Origin: Chlorobaculum sp.
GTDB taxonomy: Bacteria; Bacteroidota; Chlorobiia; Chlorobiales; Chlorobiaceae
NCBI GenBank assembly: GCA_013334655.1
Contig: JAAXXD010000006.1
Coordinates: forward strand, 1 to 57,549
DNA: 57,549 bases
Reading direction: 5' to 3'
Under the pieces are notes generated by a model that searched no databases, was not told the DNA's origin, and saw nothing but the letters and a program-made list of their open reading frames with translations. This document shows, one piece after another, positions 32,711 through 41,142 of the stretch. The position numbers and the translations under genes were made by a program. Every line of letters starts with the position of its first letter. The first letter of the stretch is position 1.

Positions 32711-34339
32711 TTATTCCCTCATCGGTTTGACCATCAGCACCTGTTCTCGTTCTATAATAACGTTGCCGGGGGTTTTGCGGTCTTTTTTCAGGTATTTTTT
32801 CTGGGTGCAGATGACTGGCGCGAGTTCGGAGTGTTTTGCCGCCGAGTGCCAGGCGGCGATTTCGGCGGCGCGGCGGATTTCCGAGGTGTTGTGCAAGGCC
32901 GCGCCCTTGAGGAGGCAGTGCGATCCCGATGCGCCTCTGGCGTGCAGCCAGATATCGTCGGGCCTGGCGAAGCCGAAGGTGAGCTGCTCGTTGTTGGCTG
33001 AGTTTTTGCCGATGTAGAGCGTGATTCTGTCGTTGATCGGTATCGTGCGGAATCGCGGCGTTTTTTCCTTCGCCGTCCGGTTGTTGTCAGACGTCCGGTT
33101 ACTGGAGGATTTGCCGGATTCGAACGCCTTCTGCAACTTGTCGGGGGAGTCGGCCTCGTCGAGTTCCGTGAGTTTGCGCCGGAGGAGGTCGAGTTCCGCC
33201 TGAAGTTCGGCATGGCGCAGTTTCTGCGCCGCAGCTTTTTTGCGGTTTTTCGTTGCCTGCGTGAAGTACCACGCGGCGTTTTCCTGAATGCTGAGTCCCG
33301 TTTTGACGGGAATGGTCACGTCCGGCGAGCCGGGTTCAAAGAGGTTCGGCACCGTCACCGTACCCGATGTTGGCTCGACCGCGCCGATGGCTCCGGTGAG
33401 CAGATGGCCGTACAGCTCGTTTCGCTGCGAGACCTCCTCCGGATCGTGCCCGGCGCTGGCGTTCAGCTCCTTTTCGAGCTTGCCGATTTTCGCCATCAGC
33501 TCCCGCCGCATCGTCCCGGCACGCTCCTGCAGATGCAGGTGACGGTACATCTTGTGGCTGTAGTGATTCAGCGCGTCGAGCACGGTGTCGAAGGTCGTCG
33601 CCTCCTCCTCCGCCGCTGGTTCGAAGAGCGAGAAGGCTGGCGGCTGGCCGGGTTTTTCGATCACGCACGGCGTCGGCGAGGCGAGATCGTAGAAGATGCC
33701 GACGAACGCCTGGTGGAGCATCTCCGGCGTTTCGTCCACAGCAATCGCAATGAGCCGCCGGACGAGCCTGCGGTCAAAGCCGGGCAAAATCGAGAGCAAA
33801 CGCTGGTCGAGCGGCTCGTCCGTACCTCGCTCTTCGAGCTTTTGCCCGAACAGTCCGGCATTGCTTGCGAGCTGTTCGAGCGCCTGGAATACCGGTACGT
33901 CAGCACTCTTTTCGGTGAATGGCGTATTTCCGAGTGTGCGTCCATCCTTGAAGGCATCGACGATCAGGCCGTCATGCACGAGCAGCATGTTGGTTTCAGC
34001 GCTGAACATCCGCAGTACGAGCGCGTGGCCGTAATCCAGAAAGAAACTGATCTGCCGGTCGTTGGGCGAAATCGCCACGCCGGTGATCTGCCGATCATTC
34101 AGTTGGCTCATGATGCCTGCCGTGTTGCGGTTCTTGCGGTTCAGCCCCACTCGCGTGAAAAGCGAGAAGTACGGCGAGCGCACCGTCACGATGAGTTGCA
34201 GATGCTCGCCCTCCGGCGTGACGAAGGCGAGGGTGATCTCGTTTTTCTGCTGCGAGTGAATTTCAAAGAGGTAGCCCCCCGAAAGCCGGTCGTGCAGCTC
34301 GGCAGCTGCGTGGTAAAGCGTAAAGTAGTTGCGGAGCAT
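32711..34339 (-). CDS. rqcH: Ribosome quality-control factor RqcH (NFACT family)
   Basis: Protein of 542 residues that, in bacteria, binds stalled 50S subunits and directs Ala-tailing of stuck nascent chains. It shows the NFACT-N part (HDRLSGGYLFEIHSQQKNEI), a coiled-coil middle (about 270-400, RRELMAKIGKLEKELNAS), and the NFACT-R block with FGFARPDDIWLHARGASGSH and ICTQKKYLKKDRKTPGNVII. The coiled-coil length is somewhat short versus the Bacillus protein, as in other Chlorobi. Other members of this pathway are not in the window. Confidence 0.9.
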   Translation of the reverse strand: MLRNYFTLYHAAAELHDRLSGGYLFEIHSQQKNEITLAFVTPEGEHLQLIVTVRSPYFSLFTRVGLNRKNRNTAGIMSQLNDRQITGVAISPNDRQISFFLDYGHALVLRMFSAETNMLLVHDGLIVDAFKDGRTLGNTPFTEKSADVPVFQALEQLASNAGLFGQKLEERGTDEPLDQRLLSILPGFDRRLVRRLIAIAVDETPEMLHQAFVGIFYDLASPTPCVIEKPGQPPAFSLFEPAAEEEATTFDTVLDALNHYSHKMYRHLHLQERAGTMRRELMAKIGKLEKELNASAGHDPEEVSQRNELYGHLLTGAIGAVEPTSGTVTVPNLFEPGSPDVTIPVKTGLSIQENAAWYFTQATKNRKKAAAQKLRHAELQAELDLLRRKLTELDEADSPDKLQKAFESGKSSSNRTSDNNRTAKEKTPRFRTIPINDRITLYIGKNSANNEQLTFGFARPDDIWLHARGASGSHCLLKGAALHNTSEIRRAAEIAAWHSAAKHSELAPVICTQKKYLKKDRKTPGNVIIEREQVLMVKPMRE

Positions 34340-34418
34340 GGGGTAGAATGGTTGCGAAGGCGCTTTCTTTCCTCTATTTTCCTAAAGTGATCTGACTCAA
34401 TGTATCAATTCTACGCTT

Positions 34419-34943
34419 ATGCATGAAGAGGGCAATAGTGGGTGCTGCTGCGGTACTGCCGACGCAAGTGGGCAGCCGGAGCAGCGGCTCGGGTGGCACG
34501 AATATTTCATGAGCGTCGCGCATCTCATTTCACGCCGGGCCACCTGCACGCGGGGGCACATCGGCGCGGTGATCGTGCGCGACAATAACATCCTCTCGAC
34601 AGGCTACAACGGCGCTCCCTCCGGCCTGCCGCACTGCAACGAAATCAACTGCAAGATATACCTGAGCACCCATCCCGACGGCACGGTCGAGGAGAACTGC
34701 GTCAACACGATTCATGCCGAGATCAACGCCATCGCGCAGGCGGCCAAGCACGGTGTTTCGATCAAGGATGCCGATATCTACATCACGGCCAGCCCCTGCA
34801 TCCACTGCCTGAAGGTGCTCATCAACGTTGGCATCAAGACGATCTATTACGACAAGCCCTACAAGATCGAGCATATCGCCGAGCTGCTGCGGCTCTCGGG
34901 CATCCGGCTGGAAAAGGTGGACGTGGACGTTAAATCGTGCTGA
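34419..34943 (+). CDS. Deoxycytidylate (dCMP) deaminase, ComEB type
   Basis: Zinc deaminase of 174 residues that turns dCMP into dUMP, the substrate of thymidylate synthase. Zinc site: HAEINAI (H99, E101) and SPCIHCLK (C127, C130). Additional Cys-rich N terminus (CCCGTAD) and the region [14 protein letters not shown] match the ComEB/dCMP deaminase group, which has an allosteric site. It ends 13 bases before ribD, whose deaminase domain is of the same superfamily. Confidence 0.9.
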   Translation: MHEEGNSGCCCGTADASGQPEQRLGWHEYFMSVAHLISRRATCTRGHIGAVIVRDNNILSTGYNGAPSGLPHCNEINCKIYLSTHPDGTVEENCVNTIHAEINAIAQAAKHGVSIKDADIYITASPCIHCLKVLINVGIKTIYYDKPYKIEHIAELLRLSGIRLEKVDVDVKSC

Positions 34944-34956
34944 AAAATCGGGAGTT

Positions 34957-36072
34957 ATGACAGAGAACGAGATGATTCGACCGGACGACCAGGCATACAT
35001 GCAGCGCTGCCTTGACTTGGCTGTGCGTGGCGCGGGGTGCGTGAGTCCGAATCCGATGGTCGGCTCGGTGATCGTGCACGACGGGCGCGTCGTCGGCGAG
35101 GGGTGGCACCGGCAGTACGGTGGCCCGCACGCCGAGGTCAACGCCATCGCGTCGGTCGAAGATGAAGCGCTGCTTCAGCACTCCACGCTTTACGTCAATC
35201 TGGAGCCGTGTTCGCATTACGGCAAAACGCCGCCCTGCGCTGACCTGATCGTCGAGAAGCGTATCCCGCGCGTGGTGGTGGGATGCCTCGATCCGCACGA
35301 AAAGGTGGCGGGCAAAGGGATCGCGAAGCTTCGGGCGGCGGGAATCGACGTGACGGTCGGCGTGCTCGAAGCGGAGTCGGAGCGGCTCAACGAGGCGTTC
35401 ATGACCTCGCATCGCAAGGGGCGTCCCTTCGTGGCGCTCAAGACTGCGCAGACGCTCGACGGGCGCATCGCCACCGCGCTCGGCGCGTCGAAGTGGATCA
35501 CCGGCGATCCATCGCGGCGCGAAGTACACCGCCTGCGCAGCGTATACGATGCCGTATTATCAGGCGCTTCGACGGTGGTGGCGGACAACGCCGAACTGAC
35601 CGTGCGCCATTGCGAGGGGCGTCAGCCGCTTCGCGTGCTGCTCGACCGAAGGCTCCAGGTGCCGGTGGATGCGCGGATTTATAACAGCGCGGCCAAAACG
35701 CTCGTTTTCGCGCTCCGCGACGAAGCGGAAGCGTGCCTGGTCAGCCAGCTCGAAGCGCGTGGCGCGGAGGTGGTGACGGTCGGCGAGTCCGGCGGTGGAC
35801 TCGATCTCGCGCAGGTGTTCGCGGAGCTGCACAGGCGGCGAGTGCTTTCGGTGATGGTCGAAGGGGGAAGTCGCTTGTCGGCGGCGATGGTCAGGGCGGG
35901 CTTCGTGGACAAGTACCTCCTCTTCATCGCGCCCAAGCTCTTCGGCGGCGATGCTCTTCCGAGTTTCGGTACGCTCGACGTCGCCCATCCCGACTGCGCC
36001 GTCAAACTCAGCTTCGCCGGAATCCAGCGGTTCGGCGAAGACATTCTAATCGAAGCATATCCGGCAAAGTGA
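34957..36072 (+). CDS. ribD: Bifunctional riboflavin biosynthesis protein RibD
   Basis: Two enzymes in one: N-terminal pyrimidine deaminase (zinc ligands H58 and E60 in HAEVNAI; C85 and C94 in [14 protein letters not shown]) and C-terminal NADPH-dependent reductase ([18 protein letters not shown], then [14 protein letters not shown]). It converts the first pyrimidine intermediate of riboflavin synthesis. The length of 371 residues is normal. GGAG precedes the ATG at 34957; the longer frame upstream is the shadow of the deaminase gene. ribE lies 10 kb downstream. Confidence 0.97.
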   Translation: MTENEMIRPDDQAYMQRCLDLAVRGAGCVSPNPMVGSVIVHDGRVVGEGWHRQYGGPHAEVNAIASVEDEALLQHSTLYVNLEPCSHYGKTPPCADLIVEKRIPRVVVGCLDPHEKVAGKGIAKLRAAGIDVTVGVLEAESERLNEAFMTSHRKGRPFVALKTAQTLDGRIATALGASKWITGDPSRREVHRLRSVYDAVLSGASTVVADNAELTVRHCEGRQPLRVLLDRRLQVPVDARIYNSAAKTLVFALRDEAEACLVSQLEARGAEVVTVGESGGGLDLAQVFAELHRRRVLSVMVEGGSRLSAAMVRAGFVDKYLLFIAPKLFGGDALPSFGTLDVAHPDCAVKLSFAGIQRFGEDILIEAYPAK

Positions 36073-36158
36073 TGGGAGGATTTTTTAACAGCAAAGGCAA
36101 GAAGAAAAGCAAAGGCAGCAACAATCGCGCCAGAGTCAACGCTTCAACCGGAGGGTTC

Positions 36159-36560
36159 ATGAACAACAACGATCTTGGCAAGCTCCTGATCCGTCTGTGC
36201 GTTGGGGGCCTCATGCTCTTTCACGGCGTGCACAAGCTGATTCACGGTCACGCCTTCATCGCGGCCAAACTCAAAGCCGCTCACCTGCCCGAGCTGCTCG
36301 TAGCGGGCGTGCCGATGGGCGAGGTGGTCGCGCCGCTGCTCATCGTACTCGGCATTTACACCCGCCCCGCCGCGCTTGTAGAGGCATTCCTGATGGGCAT
36401 GGCCGTCTGGCTCGTCCATATAGGCCAGCTCACCGCGCTGAACGAACAGGGCGGCTACGCACTCGAACTTCAAGCTTTCTACTTCGTTGGCTCCATCGCC
36501 ATTTTCTTCTTCGGCGCGGGCCGTTACAGCGTCTCAAGAGGCGTTGGGCAGTGGAACTGA
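36159..36560 (+). CDS. DoxX family membrane protein
   Basis: 133 residues with four helices: [56 protein letters not shown] and [18 protein letters not shown]. The DoxX start ([19 protein letters not shown]) is clear. I chose the ATG at 36159, which has a strong GGAGG site six bases upstream. A longer frame from 36072 (overlapping the ribD stop) would add a Lys/Asn-rich tail that the family does not have. The upstream context suggests loose coupling to ribD. Role in redox or envelope physiology is unknown. Confidence 0.82.
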   Translation: MNNNDLGKLLIRLCVGGLMLFHGVHKLIHGHAFIAAKLKAAHLPELLVAGVPMGEVVAPLLIVLGIYTRPAALVEAFLMGMAVWLVHIGQLTALNEQGGYALELQAFYFVGSIAIFFFGAGRYSVSRGVGQWN

Positions 36561-36818
36561 GAGCGTGAGACGCAGTTGCCGTTGTCCTGACTCGCGATTT
36601 TTTTTTCGAGTTCAGGATGTGAGAGCGATAAACGACTGGCTGCATCTTGTCAGAACGAGATGACTTTTTATCGTGGAGCAGCCGATCAAGCGAGACACCA
36701 TAGCATTGCATATCACGGATTATCGCTTTGTCAATCGCTCTGACCGTGCGATATGAATACCGACGGACAAATCGATTATCGCATAACCGGAAGAGTGAAC
36801 CCTCCCGATGTTGCCGTT

Positions 36819-37649
36819 TTACCAGTCGCTGCCCTCAAGTCCGAAAATCTCCCGGTAAGCCACGGAAAGCGTCAGATAGGACAAAGGAAACGTCACCAAG
36901 AGACCCACAATCAGAGCAACAGCCCCAAGCAAATTGAGCAAACCGGTCACAATCATAAGCGCGAACACTGAGAACCAGCGTTGCGTCACAACTTTTCGGC
37001 TCATCTCCATCGACTGCCAGAATCCAAAGCGCCGATCGATAATAAGCATTTGCGAAAAAATGTAAATCACGGCAATGTATATCAGTGAAACCAGGGACAG
37101 CACTATTATCAGCATTATCAAAAGAGTCGCTATAAGGTGTTGCGAAGTATTCCAGAACATTCCCAGCACAAGCGATCCAGCTATAACAGCGATACCAATG
37201 ACGATAAACACAATGACTCCTTGGGCCAACGCGGAAGCAATCAGGGACGCCCAATAATGATAGCCGTGAAAAAAATCACCGAATTTGACCTCTTGATCGG
37301 ACATCTGTTTAAAACCAACGACGTTCACGCCCGCATACAAGGGGATCGTCAAAAGTGACAGAAAAATGGAAATCACCAATAAAACCAATAATTGAATCCA
37401 GAAAATTCCGGAGGAGTAATCCTGATATCCTCCGCTAAGTTTTTCAGGATCGAACATATTCCCAAAAACTTGCTCAATCAGATAAACAACGATAACAACA
37501 AGCGAATATCCGATATACTTTCCAGGCTCTTGCTTGAACAGTTCCCACGCTTGCCCGATAAAGCCGGAAATGTCAACTTCGTATTCACTCCGCATGAGCC
37601 GGTCGCTTGAAGCGTGAACAGAATGATTGTCTTCAGTGAATGATCGCAT
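36819..37649 (-). CDS. Multi-pass membrane protein (DUF975-like), paralogue
   Basis: 276 residues with at least five hydrophobic segments (YSLVVIVVYLIEQVFG, LLVLLVISIFLSLLTI, LIASALAQGVIVFIVIGIAV and later ones). C-terminal VAYREIFGLEGSDW parallels the 29510-30163 protein. A GGGAGGGG ribosome site precedes the ATG at 37649; upstream frame is less likely. Function unknown. The spacer between this gene and the next (37650-38000) shows nothing else. Confidence 0.7.
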   Translation of the reverse strand: MRSFTEDNHSVHASSDRLMRSEYEVDISGFIGQAWELFKQEPGKYIGYSLVVIVVYLIEQVFGNMFDPEKLSGGYQDYSSGIFWIQLLVLLVISIFLSLLTIPLYAGVNVVGFKQMSDQEVKFGDFFHGYHYWASLIASALAQGVIVFIVIGIAVIAGSLVLGMFWNTSQHLIATLLIMLIIVLSLVSLIYIAVIYIFSQMLIIDRRFGFWQSMEMSRKVVTQRWFSVFALMIVTGLLNLLGAVALIVGLLVTFPLSYLTLSVAYREIFGLEGSDW

Positions 37650-38000
37650 GCTCCCCTCCCTGTTATATTTTGACCTTCGAGCGTCAATCTGTCGCCGGAA
37701 CACACGACAGGTATAACGTCAAGCATACGGAATAAATAATAAAAATCAAAGAGATACGACGGAATTAAACAAACATTGTCTATGGAAATAATGTATCCTC
37801 AAGGTCGGTTGCGAGGTATAATAAATGCTGTTTTTCCCTGATACAAGCGACGAGGAGTCACGCCTCATAGAAATGAAAAACGATAGACCAATCACTGATC
37901 TTTTGTCTGACCGGCCATCATTTTGCGTTTTAAAGTGGCTTGCGAGCTTCTTACTTTTGAAAGCAAACTTCACCATCAGTAACCAAAGCTTCAGAAGTAC

Positions 38001-39134
38001 ATGAAAAAGTCTCTCATTTCGATGGCGCTCCTTTCGGGTTTTTTGCTCGCTTCCCGGCAATCCTTCGCTTTCGGGCACGAGCCGTTGGCGATAACCGCCG
38101 AGCAGCGGGCAAGCCTGGCAGAGACTGCAAAAAACAGCACCTACGAACTTCTTGTCGCTAAGAAAAGCGCCACGCTGAAAAACGGCGCTTTCAAGGCGGG
38201 CGACAATCCGGACAATTTCATTGAGGCCAGCCTGAAAAACTCCGTCTTCTGCGACCTGAACGGCGACAGAAAGCCCGACATTGCGGTGATCATCGAGCAT
38301 CACGGCATGGGCAGCGGCGCGTTCTTCGAGCTATCCGCCCTGCTCTCCGGCGAGAACGGATTGACGCAGTCCAGGCCGGTGCTCCTCGGTGAAAACATCG
38401 AAATCAAACAGTTTACCGCTTCCGCCTCCATGTGGCAGCCGGAGGAACTCGACATCGTCTGGCTCGGTCAAGCCGATTCGGATTCGCACGCCAGCCACAC
38501 CGGGCAGAAACGCGCAAGCTATTTCCTCGATGATAACGGCCAGCTCAATAGCGATTTTTCAAACATCCAGATCGTCAAAAAACCGGCACTCTATCTCTAT
38601 CCCGTCAGAACCACGAAGATCGATGTGCGCCTGTCGCCTGAAGGCAAGGTTGTCCGGTCGATTCCCGACTACAACGACCGCTGGCTCGTCACGGCGCGGA
38701 GGGATGGCATGATTGACGGCAGGTTCCGCTATCTCTTCTACGAGGCGGCGCTCGACAAAAAGATCGAGTTCCCCAGTCACGGCTGGTCGGTGCGACGCGA
38801 CGATCTCCGTCGCTGGTTCGACACACACCTTTGCGAAATGGGACTCAACCAGGCGGAGGCCGCCGACCTGAAGGAGTACTGGCTCGAAAATCTTCCGCAA
38901 AGCCGCTTCTGTATCATCAGGCTGATCGAATCGTCCGTCGTAAGAAAGCGTCTCGGCCTGATGATCGATCCAAAACCGAACAGCCTGCTCAGAGTGCTTC
39001 TCTCTTTCACCCCGTTTGATAAACCTGCAAAGATCGATGCGCCGAAGCTCGCCAGATTTCGCAGACACGGTTTCACCGCGGTTGAATGGGGCGGCATCCT
39101 CGACGACAGTCGTATGGCTCGCGAAGTGCGCTGA
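38001..39134 (+). CDS. Secreted protein with KPxLYLYP-type domain
   Basis: 377 residues. A signal peptide (ISMALLSGFLLASRQSFA) is followed by an N-terminal part with an EF-hand or FG-GAP-like loop (FCDLNGDRKPDIAVII). The C-terminal domain runs KKPALYLYPVRTTKIDVRLS, SIPDYNDRWLVTARRDG, a helix with MGLNQAEAADLKEYWLENLP, PKPNSLLRVLLSFTPFDKP and a final FTAVEWGG. I recall this pattern from secreted proteins of many bacteria with no known function. It is probably periplasmic or cell-surface. Confidence 0.75.
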   Translation: MKKSLISMALLSGFLLASRQSFAFGHEPLAITAEQRASLAETAKNSTYELLVAKKSATLKNGAFKAGDNPDNFIEASLKNSVFCDLNGDRKPDIAVIIEHHGMGSGAFFELSALLSGENGLTQSRPVLLGENIEIKQFTASASMWQPEELDIVWLGQADSDSHASHTGQKRASYFLDDNGQLNSDFSNIQIVKKPALYLYPVRTTKIDVRLSPEGKVVRSIPDYNDRWLVTARRDGMIDGRFRYLFYEAALDKKIEFPSHGWSVRRDDLRRWFDTHLCEMGLNQAEAADLKEYWLENLPQSRFCIIRLIESSVVRKRLGLMIDPKPNSLLRVLLSFTPFDKPAKIDAPKLARFRRHGFTAVEWGGILDDSRMAREVR

Positions 39135-39140
39135 GCTGCA

Positions 39141-39180
39141 ATTCCCCGAAGTTGTATCTTGAGCAATGACTTCGGGGAAT
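39141..39180. terminator. Perfect 12-base inverted repeat behind the secreted protein gene
   Basis: ATTCCCCGAAGT and ACTTCGGGGAAT are perfect inverted copies around a 16-base loop, seven bases after the stop at 39134. No T-run follows, so it may terminate weakly or shield mRNA. The rest of 39181-39487 is AT-rich and carries no gene I can support. Confidence 0.45.
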
Positions 39181-39487
39181 ATTTCGCGGTCACGATAGCG
39201 AATCGTTATGGTGAATTTTTCAGATTATATTTATATCTGATTCTGAAAGATTTCATTGTCTGACCAATATGAAAAAAAATCCACCTTCGATCTTTGTGAT
39301 GACAACTTGTGTCATACTGTAAAAGCGATATATTACAGAGATTGCAATGAATGGTCTCATGAAATAATCAACGCCACAATGTAAAACACTTTTTCTGTAT
39401 CGTTTTTCTCGTTGCATGGTGTAGAGATGCAACAAGTTTCTATATGATGCTGATGGCTCGATCTTTTCGTTCATCGCAATGACAGCG

Positions 39488-40096
39488 CTACCACCTCATC
39501 ATCGGCAACGGGCTATTCGGATGCGTCTTCATCCGCTCGAATGTCAACCTTGCCAGCGCGGGGTGGAATCCGGCGTTCGGGTAGCGGCGGCGGATTTCAT
39601 GGATGTAGCGGCGGGAGAGGCCGAAGTTGCGTGCACCGAGGGTGACGTCGATCCAGTCGGCCTGGCGGAAGGGTTCGACGAGCCAAGCGGGATTGCAGCT
39701 CCACGGGGTGATTTTGTGATGCTGTTCGATCATTGCTTCGATCTCGTCCGCCCAATCGGTATTGCCGGTCGATTCAAGGCAGGCGCAAGCGAGGCGCTTC
39801 GATGGTTCGAGGTAATTGAAGGTTCCGTCCGTCCATATGCCGAGGTCGTGGTACGCGGCGGCGATGGCGATTTTGCGGCGCGTCTTCCCTTCCGCTCCGG
39901 TCAGCGAGCAGCAGAAGATGAACACCCGGCGGCAGTGGTTGCGGTAGCCCGGGAAATCGCGCCCGAGCACCGGCAACCAGGGATCGACGAGCGCGTCGAG
40001 CGTGGAGAGCGTTGCGTGATTCACCTTTTCCTGAAGATTCGTTCCTGCCCTTTCGTATATTCCCCGGATCGTTGAAAAATAAACTATTCCGGGCAT
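39488..40096 (-). CDS. HD-domain hydrolase-like protein
   Basis: 202 residues. The HD motif lies in IAIAAAYHDLGIWTDGTFNY, preceded by RNHCRRVFIFCCSL, and a second His is in IEQHHKITPW. This is the metal-dependent phosphohydrolase superfamily; substrate unknown. No signal peptide. The start at 40096 is the first ATG of a normal-looking N terminus. Function not further assignable. Confidence 0.8.
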   Translation of the reverse strand: MPGIVYFSTIRGIYERAGTNLQEKVNHATLSTLDALVDPWLPVLGRDFPGYRNHCRRVFIFCCSLTGAEGKTRRKIAIAAAYHDLGIWTDGTFNYLEPSKRLACACLESTGNTDWADEIEAMIEQHHKITPWSCNPAWLVEPFRQADWIDVTLGARNFGLSRRYIHEIRRRYPNAGFHPALARLTFERMKTHPNSPLPMMRW

Positions 40097-40164
40097 TCCG
40101 AGACACCAATTTGATTCGGAACGTTCGTCAAACCAAGTACCTTAATCGTTCGGAGTTATAGAGT

Positions 40165-41073
40165 ATGAGTGAAAATAAGGCTGCGTCAGGCAAGAAAACC
40201 GGTTTACTGTGGGCGGCGAGCCTCTTGGCAACGGCGCTTGTCACGCTGTTTGCGACGATCTGGTTTCAGAATGCATCGATCATGAATGGCGGCCTGACGG
40301 GTTCGCAAAAGCAGGCATTGCTTGCGGATATGCGCTTGAACCTCGCGCAGTCGGCGGAAAAGGAGAAGAGCGCCGTCCTGTCCGCGAGCGACGAAGAGTC
40401 TGCCGATTTCGCTGAACAATCGAAGGCTTCGGCTCGCGCGGTCAATCGTAATTTGAAGAAGCTTGAAGCGACGGTCACGAAAAGCGGCTCCGACAAGGAG
40501 AAGGAGCTTGTCGGCAAGTTCGGCAAATCGTGGGCGGAGCTTCAAGAGATCGATGGCGAGCTGCTCGAAGCGGCAATGCAGCACACCAATGCCAAGGCGC
40601 TCGGCCTGTCGAACTCCATCGGCGCGGAGCTGCAACAGAAGATCGACGACAACCTGTTCAAGCTGACTGCCAGGCTCAAGCCGGACGCAAGAAAGATGCA
40701 GATGGACAAAATCGCCAGTGACGCTCGCATCGCTGTCCGCACCATCGCGATACTCCAGATGAGGCACATCGACGACGACGCTGATGCCGACAAGAAAAAG
40801 CTCGAAGCCTCGATGCAGGCTGAACAGGCAAAGGTAAGCACCGCGCTGAAGACGCTCGACAAGATGACCGGCAAGAAGAGCCGTGTCTATATTCGTGAAG
40901 CCTCGACCGACTTTGGCGAGTTCATGCGCGTGAACGCCGAGATCGTACGCCTCTCGACGCTGAACACCAACAACAGCACCGCCGCCCTCTCGCTCGGCAA
41001 AAAGCGCATGCTCGAAGCCGAGTGCGACCGCGCCCTCGAAGCACTCCAGAAGCTCGCCACCGCAAAACCGTAA
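40165..41073 (+). CDS. Membrane-anchored four-helix-bundle sensor-like protein
   Basis: 302 residues. An N-terminal helix (LLWAASLLATALVTLFATIW) anchors a long helical region rich in Ala, Lys and Glu (about 45-295), like the four-helix-bundle sensing domain of chemoreceptors. No HAMP, kinase or methyl-accepting output follows, so it is a sensor domain alone or a structural protein. Base use is normal. It lies 70 bases upstream of recD2, in the same direction, with a repeat between. Confidence 0.7.
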   Translation: MSENKAASGKKTGLLWAASLLATALVTLFATIWFQNASIMNGGLTGSQKQALLADMRLNLAQSAEKEKSAVLSASDEESADFAEQSKASARAVNRNLKKLEATVTKSGSDKEKELVGKFGKSWAELQEIDGELLEAAMQHTNAKALGLSNSIGAELQQKIDDNLFKLTARLKPDARKMQMDKIASDARIAVRTIAILQMRHIDDDADADKKKLEASMQAEQAKVSTALKTLDKMTGKKSRVYIREASTDFGEFMRVNAEIVRLSTLNTNNSTAALSLGKKRMLEAECDRALEALQKLATAKP

Positions 41074-41091
41074 ACGCGATCTTCCGGGCGG

Positions 41092-41130
41092 TTGTCCACA
41101 ACGTCCACCAGCTCCACAACCTCCACCGCA
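41092..41130. repeat. GTCCAC short tandem repeat (inverted relative of 21066)
   Basis: GTCCACAACGTCCACCAGCT then CCACAACCTCCACC. Read on the other strand it shares the core GGTGGACGTTGTGGAC with the copy at 21066-21100. It lies between the sensor-like gene and recD2, ending just before the recD2 start. Confidence 0.55.
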
Positions 41131-41142
41131 ACGCCGCCGCCC

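Noticed and set aside
33212-34390. A 392-codon plus-strand frame opposite rqcH.
   Set aside because: Antisense shadow of rqcH with an Arg-rich composition.
39253-39474. Open frame of 73 codons on the minus strand.
   Set aside because: It is AT-rich intergenic sequence with no ribosome site, no domain, and no coding-like composition.
41092-41130. GTCCAC repeats considered as a CRISPR array.
   Set aside because: The units are six bases with three-base gaps; there are no 25-40-base repeats with unique spacers, and no cas genes.
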